The notes beneath the pieces are model-generated. The model saw only the letters and a list, made by a program, of their open reading frames with translations, had not been told where the DNA came from and ran no database searches. A stretch of DNA of 24,628 nucleotides from a virus. The position numbers and the translations under genes were made by a program. The stretch's first letter is position 1, and every line of letters starts with the position of its first letter. Of this stretch, positions 12,847-21,341 are shown piece after piece. The stretch covers positions 1 to 24,628 of IMG/VR virus record IMGVR_UViG_3300042874_000190; one strand, 5' to 3'.

Positions 12847-13701
12847 TTACGGCTTAATAAAAAACGAATTCTGTTTCACAAGATCGCCGACAAAGTCGAA
12901 GTCCCAGTCTCCTCCACCTCTGTTGTTTTTAACAATCTGAACGAGATGGTTTCCTGCCGCTATTGAAAAAGATATATTTTTAGGAGATGTCTGGTTGTTG
13001 AAATTCTGGCTGTTTGCAACCAGTGCACCATCGACGTAAACGAACATGTAATCATCAACAGAAAACAGCTTGAACGAATATGATGTTGTTGAAAGAACGC
13101 GAAGGTTCATGCTGAACAAAACAGATTTCGCATATGCGTACACGTTATTGTGACCTGTTGTGATCTGGCCCATGCTCATAAGCGAAAACTCAGAATTAAA
13201 CCCAGCCGAAAACTCTGAAGGAAGAGTCAGGTTATTCGTCGGATGAGTCCGTACCGTATAGAATGGGTAAATCCTGTCCTCAACATAATCAAGAACGCCC
13301 TTTGGAGTAACCGCAACCGTGTCATTTGAATTCACGAACCCCTGAAGCGTCGTGAGAAATGCCTTCCAGTACAGGGGTCGATTTCCTGCAACGATTGGAT
13401 CGTGATTAAGATTGTCATCCTGCTGTGATACATAGACAACACCGTTCGATCCGGTTACGACAGCGTACTGACCGTATGAAAGCTCTTCGTCATACGGAAG
13501 CGCGGCACCGAACTTGTTCATGTCGTTACAGGCGGCAGTGACCTTGCAGAGAACGTCGTTGAGATGTCTCCTGTCTGGAAAAAGAGAAGACGTGTATTCG
13601 TCTGAGTACCCGTGGTCGAAATCTGGATTCGGAGTTCTGTCAGACAAAGATGACAGCCCAGCCCAAACTTTTTGAAACACACCTTTTTTATCGCGAGCCA
13701 T
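12847..13701 (-). CDS. Tail fibre / receptor-binding protein with PA14-like tip
   Basis: A 284-residue protein that shares its first ~113 residues with the adjacent shorter fibre gene, and then carries a different C-terminal domain (about 150-275). That domain has beta-strand patterns of a PA14/carbohydrate-binding fold: SYSFKLFSVDDYMFVYVDGALV, followed by ISFSIAAGNHLVQIVKNN. DD and DG turns of this kind bind sugars in PA14 domains. It is the best candidate for the host receptor-binding protein of the tail. AGGAG lies before the ATG, 9 nt after the baseplate gene. The domain name is a pattern judgement. Confidence 0.7.
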   Translation of the reverse strand: MARDKKGVFQKVWAGLSSLSDRTPNPDFDHGYSDEYTSSLFPDRRHLNDVLCKVTAACNDMNKFGAALPYDEELSYGQYAVVTGSNGVVYVSQQDDNLNHDPIVAGNRPLYWKAFLTTLQGFVNSNDTVAVTPKGVLDYVEDRIYPFYTVRTHPTNNLTLPSEFSAGFNSEFSLMSMGQITTGHNNVYAYAKSVLFSMNLRVLSTTSYSFKLFSVDDYMFVYVDGALVANSQNFNNQTSPKNISFSIAAGNHLVQIVKNNRGGGDWDFDFVGDLVKQNSFFIKP

Positions 13702-13710
13702 AGCTTTCTC

Positions 13711-14346
13711 CTAGTCTTGGAACGGGCCGTCGTCAAATGAGGAATCTTCTGAACTAAACCCAAAATACGTGAATCTTTCAACATCAAATCGAACGCCAGC
13801 AGGTTTTGGGAGAATGTTCAGATTCCCCATGATTATATTTCGGTCGTTCTCCGATCCGCTCAGTATGATGTAAAGAGACGCCGTCATGTCCTGATTGTCC
13901 ACAACAAACGATTCGGCGAAAACACCGTCGAGAATGTTTGATACAGAATCTTGGGTGCCGTCGTTTATCAGCGCAGATGCTACCATGCGAATCATTAAGG
14001 CAAACGAGGCGTCCGATGCGGGTCTGTGTCCAGCCGTTGCCGATCCGCCGTCAGGAACAAACGGGGCTACACCGAACGTTCCCTTTCCGTCAGTATCTGC
14101 GCCATCGGTAACGAGCCCGAAATATACGGGAGATTCACCGTCCGGAAGTAGCGGCCTGCTGATTGCAAATCGAGCGGCAAGCATATCGAGCCATATGCCC
14201 GTTGCCCTGATTGTCATCTGGTTTTTTAACTTTGGGAGCTGATCCCCTATGTTCTTCTGCAACAAATCCTCATAAGCATCCAGAACGCCACGAAGATTCT
14301 TCGAGTCATAATACTGAGATATGATGAATGTGCTTACCTTGTTCAT
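13711..14346 (-). CDS. Baseplate/tail protein, DUF2612-like
   Basis: A 211-residue protein matching DUF2612-type phage proteins, the functional counterpart of tail protein I (P2 gpI) that lies between baseplate J and the fibres. The landmark ATGIWLDMLAARFAISRPL (about 48-66), PVYFGLV and the region of FALMIRMVASALIND are characteristic. It probably links wedge subunits to the fibres. Start ATG overlaps the baseplate J stop by 4 nt. Confidence 0.78.
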   Translation of the reverse strand: MNKVSTFIISQYYDSKNLRGVLDAYEDLLQKNIGDQLPKLKNQMTIRATGIWLDMLAARFAISRPLLPDGESPVYFGLVTDGADTDGKGTFGVAPFVPDGGSATAGHRPASDASFALMIRMVASALINDGTQDSVSNILDGVFAESFVVDNQDMTASLYIILSGSENDRNIIMGNLNILPKPAGVRFDVERFTYFGFSSEDSSFDDGPFQD

Positions 14347-15809
14347 TCAAAAACAATGTCCGTTTCTGGATTGCTTATCACTGCCTGCTCATCAAGGAAA
14401 ATGTCGATGAAGTCCTGATCTTCGAGCTCTTTTCCATTCAGGTGAATGTAGTTCACGCGATGACCGATGACCATATTCACCGGCGTATAAAGCCGAGACT
14501 TGTAAACCATTTCCCCAACGCTGAGTCCGTCCAAATCAAAATATGTTGTAAACGGGTCGCTTCCGTTCATGTAGTTTACAATGTTCTGACGGATCAGCTC
14601 TTCTCCGTTAAGCGGGAATTTGCTGTTTTTCTCAAGGCTGATAGAGATTGTTATTGGAACAGGCTGAACGCGCTTGAAGTCGATTTTTATTCTCTGTCGA
14701 ACAAAAGAACCGCTCATCACATCTACGATTCGCGTAACAAATCTTTCTGAGTTCACGTTTGAAACGGTATCGAATCCGTCAATCTCATCCACGATTGTTG
14801 TCATCATGGCCTCATCGAACTCTATGTCGCCCTCCGTGTCGCACAGGAAATAACCAGTCCCGTTTCCAAGCCCATCAAGAGTTACCTGAGATTTCAGACT
14901 GAGGAAAATATCTATTCCAGCCGGATTGTCTTCTGCGAGAACCCTTGCTCTGGTTCCCTTCGGTATTACCGTTCCGGCTGTTCCCGTCATGTCGGCCTCT
15001 ACGTGTGTTCTTGAGCACGTCCCGAGCCCCTTGTGCTTACGAATCTTTGTTGCGATTTCTAGGCTGTCTCCACCCTTTACGGCGACAACAAACCCGTTTG
15101 GCGGGATTCGTATCCCGCTCTCTTCAACAACTTCGCTTGTATCATTTTCAAGACCCTCTACGGCCTCAACGTCGCTTGCAGACTGAACGCCAGATATGAT
15201 GCTCTGAATCTGAGAAACTGATGATACGGCAAGTTCGGTGAAGTATCTTCGCTTAAACTGATAGTCTGTCTCGACATCTCTTCCTATCGTTCCGGCGTTC
15301 ACGTTTGTTACCGTATCCCATCCGGATACCGTAACAGCAATCTGTGTAAGAGTTCCTGCTGAAATAGCTTTCGGGCCGTCGTCTTTTGCAACAAAGAATC
15401 CTTCCGCAGTTCCGTCTTCGCCAATCTGTACTGTGTACTGCAAAACAAAAATGTCACCAACTGTAGTTTTTGCCTGAGAGCCTGCCGGTATTACGGCGAG
15501 AGGAGTTCCGGAAATGGTCGCATTCACGCTACTCTTTGCCGCACCGCGCCGAAAGATAGATAGGATTGATGTCAGATCATCAAGCTGTTGACCCTGAGCC
15601 TGAGCGATGTCCAGAGAGCGCATGGCATCTGCAAATCCCTGATCGAATTTTGCGGCCATCAATCCAAGAAGACCGGCAAGCTGTCCTTGCGGAGTATTCG
15701 CTCCTTTGTTGATGGACTCCCCAAATACAGAGACAAAGAAGTCCTGACAGTCCTGAATGTATTCAGTGGCGGATTTCTGAATTACGCCATCTTTTGTTAC
15801 CTCAGCCAT
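14343..15809 (-). CDS. Baseplate J-like protein
   Basis: A 488-residue baseplate J family protein (P2 gpJ, T4 gp6 relatives), a main wedge component. Visible features: the N-terminal helices with NTPQGQLAGLLGLMAAK; the PAGSQAKTTVGDIFVLQ strand motif near 105; TVTNVNAGTIGRDVETDYQFKR about 165-186; and RIPPNGFVVAVKGGDS. The order of neighbours (gp25-like before it, DUF2612-like after it) is standard. Its ATG overlaps the gp25-like stop by 8 nt, with GGAG upstream. Confidence 0.9.
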   Translation of the reverse strand: MAEVTKDGVIQKSATEYIQDCQDFFVSVFGESINKGANTPQGQLAGLLGLMAAKFDQGFADAMRSLDIAQAQGQQLDDLTSILSIFRRGAAKSSVNATISGTPLAVIPAGSQAKTTVGDIFVLQYTVQIGEDGTAEGFFVAKDDGPKAISAGTLTQIAVTVSGWDTVTNVNAGTIGRDVETDYQFKRRYFTELAVSSVSQIQSIISGVQSASDVEAVEGLENDTSEVVEESGIRIPPNGFVVAVKGGDSLEIATKIRKHKGLGTCSRTHVEADMTGTAGTVIPKGTRARVLAEDNPAGIDIFLSLKSQVTLDGLGNGTGYFLCDTEGDIEFDEAMMTTIVDEIDGFDTVSNVNSERFVTRIVDVMSGSFVRQRIKIDFKRVQPVPITISISLEKNSKFPLNGEELIRQNIVNYMNGSDPFTTYFDLDGLSVGEMVYKSRLYTPVNMVIGHRVNYIHLNGKELEDQDFIDIFLDEQAVISNPETDIVFE

Positions 15810-16158
15810 TTGTAGTGATCTCCATTTTACCGTAGATTGTCTGGACGGTTGCGGCGTACGAAAACTTTCTCTGCGCCCTATCTGTAATAATCCCCGAACT
15901 CTGAAGTAGAGTCACAACTCCGTCAACGGAAAGAACCGCCTTGTCGTAGATATTTTTTACAGAAGATTCAGATGCGTTTATTATGAAAATTTCCTGCATG
16001 TATGGAATTCCCTGAGTAACGTCGAGAACCCACTCTCCCTTTATCATCTGAAGTAGAGTCACAACGCTCTGCCTGACGGCCTCTATTCCATCGACAACGG
16101 CTATGTTTCCATCCGCGTCTAGGTACAGGTCTCCATTTTTTAAAGCAATCGTCTTCAT
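15802..16158 (-). CDS. gp25/gp46-like baseplate wedge protein
   Basis: A 118-residue protein of the T4 gp25/DUF2634 lysozyme-like wedge group, which lacks lysozyme activity and initiates sheath polymerisation. It starts IALKNGDLYLDADGNIAVVDG and continues VRQSVVTLLQMIKGEWVLD, then QGIPYMQEIF; the last two segments are typical (the EPR-type core is replaced by GIPY). It lies between the spike and baseplate J genes, with 4-nt and 8-nt overlaps. Confidence 0.85.
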   Translation of the reverse strand: MKTIALKNGDLYLDADGNIAVVDGIEAVRQSVVTLLQMIKGEWVLDVTQGIPYMQEIFIINASESSVKNIYDKAVLSVDGVVTLLQSSGIITDRAQRKFSYAATVQTIYGKMEITTNG

Positions 16159-16802
16159 GATGGTATCACCGGCGATCCGGTATCTCCCGTTCCGTTATGG
16201 TGAAGATGCGTGTCGATATTAACTCCCGCCGCAGACACAAACTGACCGGCCGGATTTATGCTTGCCCCGTTTGCGAACACGACTGATCCGTCCTGATTAA
16301 ATGTTGCTCCGCCGAGTGCTCCTACCTTGACCTCAACCTTCGTGCTGGATACGTCAACTTTTACGCTACCGTCGTTTTTCTGCAAGGATATTCCTGATGG
16401 AGGGGATATTGATAACGCCCCAAAACCTGCTATTGCAACGGCAGAATCGATGTCCATCATTCCGCCAGAAGGATCACAGTTTCTAAATGTCTCCTTGAAA
16501 TTTTGTATTCCTCGTCTGCAAAAAACCAGAAGAACTGGGTCGTTTCTTTCAAGGTTTAGCGCGAGCGTCCACCCGCCTCCTGATTGAAATATGACAGGAA
16601 CGTTAAGACATTCGGGATGATCTTCTGTTCTTCCGTCGAGATATTTCGCACGAGGTATCGGCATTATGGATGCCCTTCTCGTTGATTGGTTGTACGAAAT
16701 CACGGAGCCAGCCGTTGCCGTCCACTTTCCTGACAGAATGTTGTTTACCGCCAGAAGCATTGCCTCCGGCATGGTCTTTGGCTGTTGTTTATTTGGCGGC
16801 AT
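16155..16802 (-). CDS. Baseplate spike protein (gp138/gpV-like)
   Basis: A 215-residue puncturing spike. Residues about 25-115 resemble the Gp138 N-terminal OB domain (VISYNQSTRRASIMPIP, WTLALNLERNDPVLLVFCRRG). Residues 125-200 are the beta-helix shaft (SISPPSGISLQKNDGSVKV, VVFANGASINPAG). The end, DTHLHHNGTGD, carries three His, like the metal-binding tip of P2 gpV-type spikes. It forms the trimeric tip that pierces the outer membrane, and fits a Gram-negative host. The start overlaps the hub gene by 14 nt. Confidence 0.85.
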   Translation of the reverse strand: MPPNKQQPKTMPEAMLLAVNNILSGKWTATAGSVISYNQSTRRASIMPIPRAKYLDGRTEDHPECLNVPVIFQSGGGWTLALNLERNDPVLLVFCRRGIQNFKETFRNCDPSGGMMDIDSAVAIAGFGALSISPPSGISLQKNDGSVKVDVSSTKVEVKVGALGGATFNQDGSVVFANGASINPAGQFVSAAGVNIDTHLHHNGTGDTGSPVIPS

Positions 16803-17781
16803 GTGCTGAACACTCCATTAAAAATGGGCCGTCCCAGTTCGATAGATCGTATTCTATCTCATCGATAACGTAGCGGCCATTGACCTTTTTGTCTTTTTCA
16901 GAGAATAAATCAACAAGAGAGTTTCTTGAAAGCTCTGGGTTTACAACACACTTGAACTCGAATTTTCTTCCCTGACAATCGTGAACCCATCTAGGCGTAT
17001 CGATGAGGCCGGTAGCACTGCTTATTTTATGTATCTTCTCGGTCTTGCTTCTGACGACAGAGTCTCCGTCTATGACGCGAGACGTTGATGTGCATACGAC
17101 AACTCCTTTATCGTAATAAATCTCAATACCAAACGCCTGAAGGCCGTAGTTTTCAACCATTGTTTTTATGAGGTCTGTTACTTTTCCAGACCAAACAAAA
17201 TTGTTTATTGTGTATGAAGCCTCAGACCAAGTTCTATCACCAAACGCAGTATCGAACCCGACGTGCGGAATACCGTTTGCATCGAGCGCGGTCTTTATAA
17301 TTATGTCAGCGGTGTTTCCGTTCGGAAAGCTACCTCTAAAAAATGCCGACTGATATTTATCAGTGTATGAACCGAGTGCGTACTTCAAGACAACGTCGGG
17401 CCCGTCAGTATCTACACTGATGATGCTGTTCCCGCCGATCTCTCCCCTGAAAATAAGTCCAGACCAATCCTCGTACCCTGCGTATATCTCAACAATTCCG
17501 CCCTCTCCGGACTTTATGAAATTGATCGTGTCTGAGCTCGGGTTCCAGATTTTTACATGCCCACTATCTGATCCTGTTTTTTTAGATAGCCCGATTTTAA
17601 CTTCGGTCTTTAGTTTTTGAGATACATCTCTTCGCTCATACGTCTTGATTTTGTCGATATACGAAAACCCTCTCTGCCCGAGAAGTGTCTCACCGTACAT
17701 CGCCTCATACGGATCAGCTGGCCCAGAAACCACACCGTCTCTTATGAGAACTACTTTTAAAAACCTGTTAAAGATTCTCAT
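16789..17781 (-). CDS. Baseplate hub protein (gp44/gpD-like)
   Basis: A 330-residue hub protein when started at ATG 17781; a longer reading of 39 codons would be out-of-frame sequence of the upstream gene. It begins MRIFNRFLKVVLIRDGVV, has the ring-domain signature VEIYAGYEDWSGLIFRGEIG, and has TDLIKTMVENYGLQA later, as in phage hub proteins with two tube-like beta barrels. It connects tube and spike. It overlaps the plug gene by 14 nt and the spike gene by 14 nt. Confidence 0.75.
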   Translation of the reverse strand: MRIFNRFLKVVLIRDGVVSGPADPYEAMYGETLLGQRGFSYIDKIKTYERRDVSQKLKTEVKIGLSKKTGSDSGHVKIWNPSSDTINFIKSGEGGIVEIYAGYEDWSGLIFRGEIGGNSIISVDTDGPDVVLKYALGSYTDKYQSAFFRGSFPNGNTADIIIKTALDANGIPHVGFDTAFGDRTWSEASYTINNFVWSGKVTDLIKTMVENYGLQAFGIEIYYDKGVVVCTSTSRVIDGDSVVRSKTEKIHKISSATGLIDTPRWVHDCQGRKFEFKCVVNPELSRNSLVDLFSEKDKKVNGRYVIDEIEYDLSNWDGPFLMECSAHAAK

Positions 17782-18085
17782 CGTAATACACCAGAGTGTG
17801 TGTTGACCCCCACGGATACAACCCGAGAAGCTGTTCATCTGAGGATATTGGGTTTGCAACAAAATTTCCGACAAATCCGCTTGCGTACACGTTTCCAAGG
17901 ATCGGGAAGCCTGACTCTATCCGCCTTCCGACCGACAGCGGTGTTCCATCTTTTTTATAGACGGAAAAAAACCACCCGCCGCCAAAGTGAGAATAGTTAA
18001 GCTGAATGTAAATATCCTGATTATTTACGTTCAGCTCTATTTTTTGTGCCGGATAATTATCGACTGGGATTTGAAGTATCATCAC
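17768..18085 (-). CDS. Baseplate plug-like protein (Pam3 gp18-type)
   Basis: A 105-residue protein matching the small baseplate plug family (cyanophage Pam3 gp18-like): MILQIPVDNYPAQKIELNVN, IYIQLNYSHFGGGWFFSVY, then RRIESGFPIL. It probably fills the centre of the hub. GGAGGG precedes two alternative ATG codons (18085, 18082). It overlaps the preceding gene and the hub gene. Confidence 0.65.
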   Translation of the reverse strand: MMILQIPVDNYPAQKIELNVNNQDIYIQLNYSHFGGGWFFSVYKKDGTPLSVGRRIESGFPILGNVYASGFVGNFVANPISSDEQLLGLYPWGSTHTLVYYDENL

Positions 18086-18849
18086 CGGCCCTCCATCATG
18101 GCTATGAACCCGTTTTCATCGAACAGGCTGTTACCGACTGGGCTTTTTGGCTTCCAAGCGAGAGGGCCGTTTGCGTCACGAAAAACAGCCTTCGGCTCTA
18201 CGGCATTTACCTTGAACGTCGGGCACGAGTTTATGTATGCGATACGCTCCTCCTCGTTCGTCCAAGCCGGTTTTACCTTTTTTGGCTGTTCCTTTATTGG
18301 TAGAACGGCGATCTTCTTTGAGTCGATAACAACCGTCTCTGTGCTGAAAGAAGACTCTGCGAAGACCATTTCCTTCATTCCTATGCGAACAAACAGGGCC
18401 GTGCCGGTGCTTGAGTTTTCGGTTGAAGAAATATCCTGAATGAGCATGTTTTGATACACCCCAAGCATGGACTGTATCGTGAACATCTGCTTATTTTTTT
18501 TGAACGTAAGAAGCTCGTTATAGACCGCCTCTGGCCTTCCGGCCTGAACAGCAACGCCAGAATCAAACTGAGACATCCTTTGTTCTGCCGTAAGTATTCC
18601 GTCAACAGAATCGAACATCGGCTCATAGATCGGGTCATGATAAATGTTCGAGACAATCGCGCTGATGCTCAGTGTTTCCGGCTGGTGAATAACGTGATCC
18701 GAAATAGACCCTCCGCTTTCTACCGGAACGTCCGTGATTTTACTGGAAGATGTGTGGCTGAATTCTGGAATTAGGTCGATCTTTCCGATCAACTCAATCA
18801 GAGTTCCATTATCTCCGGTGAGAAAAATCTTATACTGTTTTCCAGCCAT
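18082..18849 (-). CDS. Dit-like tail/baseplate protein
   Basis: A 255-residue protein like the Dit-type N-terminal domain found after tape-measure genes of myoviruses: residues 20-145 have KITDVPVESGGSISDHVI, then PETLSISAIVSNIYHDPI and VYNELLTFKKNKQMFTI. It would form the ring at the tail tip to which hub and wedges attach. The C-terminal ~90 residues (EQPKKVKPAWTNEEERIA onwards) look like a flexible tail. It lies 1 nt after the tape-measure gene. Confidence 0.7.
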   Translation of the reverse strand: MAGKQYKIFLTGDNGTLIELIGKIDLIPEFSHTSSSKITDVPVESGGSISDHVIHQPETLSISAIVSNIYHDPIYEPMFDSVDGILTAEQRMSQFDSGVAVQAGRPEAVYNELLTFKKNKQMFTIQSMLGVYQNMLIQDISSTENSSTGTALFVRIGMKEMVFAESSFSTETVVIDSKKIAVLPIKEQPKKVKPAWTNEEERIAYINSCPTFKVNAVEPKAVFRDANGPLAWKPKSPVGNSLFDENGFIAMMEGR

Positions 18850-18850
18850 A

Positions 18851-20683
18851 TCATACCGCTTCCTGAGTGCTGGTTTCGTTGTACATCATTCCGGCCTGCG
18901 TAATCGAGTACTCTTTCAATCCTTTCGATACGGCAAGACGAATTGCGTTCGGGTCTGATGCGCCCCTCAAATCCATATTCACGTTTGTTACGTTCCCACC
19001 CGAGCCTGCGCCATGAGCAAAGCTCGATCCTGAAACGGAAGATGCTACAGACGGTGCTCCTGACGGCATTAAATTTGCAATCATTGATGTGGCAAGCTTG
19101 CCGCCAGCCATTCCTTCAAATCCGGTTGTATCAAGCTCTGGGCTTATCGTCTCTTTTTTGCCAAAGAACTTTTTCCACAGTTTGTACAAACCGTACAGCG
19201 CGGCACCAAGAGCGATCACCGCAAGTATCGCGGCTGTTATGATGAACACGATTGGGTTCGCCATCATCACCGTGTTTATTGCGGCAAGAACTGGAACGAG
19301 ACCCATAGCTACAAGCTTCATCCGTATCCAGTTTGCAATTGCAAATTTGGTCGCATTGATATTCGCAACGATTGCCGCATTGTTTGCAACGAACGAGAAA
19401 AACAGGCCCCAGATTCCGGCCACCAGTTTATATATCGACCCGACCAGTGCTCCTTTTATAACCTTGTCCCACATCAGGAACATCAGAACTCCTGACAGTA
19501 ACCAGTTTGGGAGAACTTTGAAAATTTCAGACACAACCGACAGGACAACCCCTAGAAGAGAAAGTGATTTTTGCAATGCACCAGACAAAATAAGTTTTTT
19601 CTCCATTGTAATTAGAAGATTTATCAGTTCTGTGACGGATGTTTTTATTGTTTTATTATATGCAATCCTATCATTCGCCAGAGTGTTCAACGATTTTGAT
19701 GCCAACTCTGCGCTCGTCAACTCCTCTTTTAGAGGGCCTCCAAAAAAAACACCGGCCACACCACGAATTCCTCTTCTTCCAAAACCAAGCCTGCTGATCT
19801 CACCAAGGTTGTTTTTCATCTTCTCGATTGGTGCCATGTCTTCACCTAAAATCGACTGAGCCAAATCTTTCGCCCCTGTTTTTCCTTCGGAATACGCATC
19901 CGCTATTGCCGATATGATTGCGATCGGGCCTTCATTTCCGGAGAAATTTTTTCCTGTTAGAGCATTGATCTCTTTCATGTGCAAAGAGAAGTCAAGGTTC
20001 ATGTTCTCGAAAGCCGTACCGGTTCTTGATGATGTAACCGTTATAGCATTAATTAGCTGAGACAGAATACCAACCTCTTTTGTCGCTTCTCTTAAATCTG
20101 TTATCCCAGTTAATTTTACTGAAGAAAACATTCTTGGTAAAATATCTCCCATATTTTTCATTTCGAGAGTTCCGGCCTTTGCCATGTACGCGATCATATC
20201 GGCTGACTCTCTAATCTTTTCTGGGTCTAATTCGTTGAAGATCGTATAGAACGACGATATAAATTCGCCGGTCTCGAGCGGAGTCATTTTTCCTCCCCTG
20301 AGAAGGTCGGCTATAAGCTGTGCGTTTGACAGTGCAAATTTTACCTTACCAGTTTTTTCGATTACCTTATCGAAAGATTCAAGCATTAGATCGCCAGTTA
20401 CTCCTGACTGCTTGCCGATTGCTAGCAACACATCGAAGTGCTCCCACATATCATCTGTCGATATGCGAGCCTGACGTGCCGTTGCTATGATTTTGTCTTC
20501 GAGGGAGCCGACAGATTTCGCGGCGACAATAAACCCACCGGCCCACATTCCAGCCGTCATCATCATTCTTGAGGCGGCACGATCTATTGAGCGCGTAATA
20601 TCATCAACGGATTTTTGAATTGCACCGTCACCGACTTTTTCAAAGCGGAATACTGTAATGAACTGGTCTAGGATCGTTGTCAT
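18851..20683 (-). CDS. Tail tape measure protein
   Basis: A 610-residue tape measure protein. It has an N-terminal helical part (KSVDDITRSIDRAAS), a long middle with Gly/Ser helices, a hydrophobic stretch of several membrane-type helices (about 365-500, e.g. FVFIITAAILAVIALGAA-like sequence ending GLYKLWKKFFGKK) and a Gly/Ser-rich C-terminal end. It sets tail length and may insert into the inner membrane at infection. At about 1.5 A per residue, 610 residues would suggest a tail near 90 nm (inference). Its ATG overlaps the stop of the chaperone extension (TAATG). Confidence 0.85.
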   Translation of the reverse strand: MTTILDQFITVFRFEKVGDGAIQKSVDDITRSIDRAASRMMMTAGMWAGGFIVAAKSVGSLEDKIIATARQARISTDDMWEHFDVLLAIGKQSGVTGDLMLESFDKVIEKTGKVKFALSNAQLIADLLRGGKMTPLETGEFISSFYTIFNELDPEKIRESADMIAYMAKAGTLEMKNMGDILPRMFSSVKLTGITDLREATKEVGILSQLINAITVTSSRTGTAFENMNLDFSLHMKEINALTGKNFSGNEGPIAIISAIADAYSEGKTGAKDLAQSILGEDMAPIEKMKNNLGEISRLGFGRRGIRGVAGVFFGGPLKEELTSAELASKSLNTLANDRIAYNKTIKTSVTELINLLITMEKKLILSGALQKSLSLLGVVLSVVSEIFKVLPNWLLSGVLMFLMWDKVIKGALVGSIYKLVAGIWGLFFSFVANNAAIVANINATKFAIANWIRMKLVAMGLVPVLAAINTVMMANPIVFIITAAILAVIALGAALYGLYKLWKKFFGKKETISPELDTTGFEGMAGGKLATSMIANLMPSGAPSVASSVSGSSFAHGAGSGGNVTNVNMDLRGASDPNAIRLAVSKGLKEYSITQAGMMYNETSTQEAV

Positions 20684-21338
20684 TACGCCTGATTCCCCTT
20701 CGCTTTTTTACCTGCGGCTTCGTTAAGTCTGGACTCGTTTTCTCCCTGAACAAGAAGCATCTCGTTCATCCGTATGAAATCATACAGCTTCAGCGTTTTC
20801 AAGTCAGAGTATGAAGCCATTCCGCGCATTATCGGAACGGCAAGCACCATCGGTATTGACCAAGTTTTTACTAATCCTGCGGCAACGTTTGGGTCTGATC
20901 CTTCGCAAGATTTAACCCAAAGCGGCTCGCTAGGCCGCGCAAGGATTCGGTAAAATTTACCGCAATGGCCCTCACGATGATTTCGTAAATATCGATTCCC
21001 TTGATCTTCTTTTTAACGATCTCCCACACTTCGGGTAAAGGAACGGACTGGCCGGTTCCTTCGAGACGGACATCGACCAACTCGAACAAATCAATCCGGA
21101 TCGATTTCATCTTTGCGGGATCGATTGATAGGGCGGCTTTCAAGATTGCCGCGCCAGCACGAGTTTCGTCTTTCGCATCACCAACCGATTTGTGAATTCC
21201 GGCTGGGTCTGAAAGAGCGTTACGAATCTTTTCCAGAATATCAAACTGGCGTTCTGCATCAGCCTCTTTGATTCTGAAAAGAATGCCGGAGATTGTAAAC
21301 TCCGGCTTCAGAAGGTTTGTGAAAGTTGGTTCGTTCAT
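20683..21338 (-). CDS. Tail assembly chaperone, -1 frameshift product
   Basis: Long form made by -1 slippage on A AAT TTT (20958-20952) within the short chaperone gene. The 129 codons before the shift join 89 codons in the -1 frame, ending at TAA 20685-20683, for about 218 residues. The extension (YRILARPSEPLWVK, then MRGMASYSDLKTLKLYDF, then GKKAKGNQA) reads like real protein and has no ribosome site of its own. This matches the G/GT, E/E+E' logic of lambda- and P2-like phages, in which the long form binds the tape measure. Its stop overlaps the tape measure start. Confidence 0.72.
20871..21338 (-). CDS. Tail assembly chaperone, short form
   Basis: A 155-residue protein encoded between tube and tape measure. 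It starts MNEPTFTNLLKPEFTISG and contains FDILEKIRNALSDPAGIH and LFELVDVRLEGTGQSVPLPE. It corresponds to the short chaperone of phage tails (P2 gpE, lambda gpG position). The last residues after the slippery site (TESLRGLASRFGLNL) are only in this form. The ribosome site is weak; the ATG follows the tube stop by 3 nt, so coupling is likely. Confidence 0.75.
   Translation of the reverse strand: MNEPTFTNLLKPEFTISGILFRIKEADAERQFDILEKIRNALSDPAGIHKSVGDAKDETRAGAAILKAALSIDPAKMKSIRIDLFELVDVRLEGTGQSVPLPEVWEIVKKKIKGIDIYEIIVRAIAVNFTESLRGLASRFGLNLAKDQTQTLPQD
20952..20958 (-). promoter_or_regulatory. -1 programmed frameshift site A AAT TTT
   Basis: In the chaperone frame the codons are GTA AAT TTT, which gives the canonical X XXY YYZ heptamer A AAT TTT in the right phase. 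About 13 nt downstream a hairpin GCGGC (20938-20934) / GCCGC (20926-20922) could stimulate slippage; this spacer is a little long. The -1 frame is open from here to the tape measure start. Confidence 0.7.
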
Positions 21339-21341
21339 GGC

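Noticed and set aside
19089-19859. A 256-codon open frame antisense to the tape measure gene
   Set aside because: It is a hydrophobic shadow of the tape-measure membrane segments, on the opposite strand from the late operon and without any start signal.
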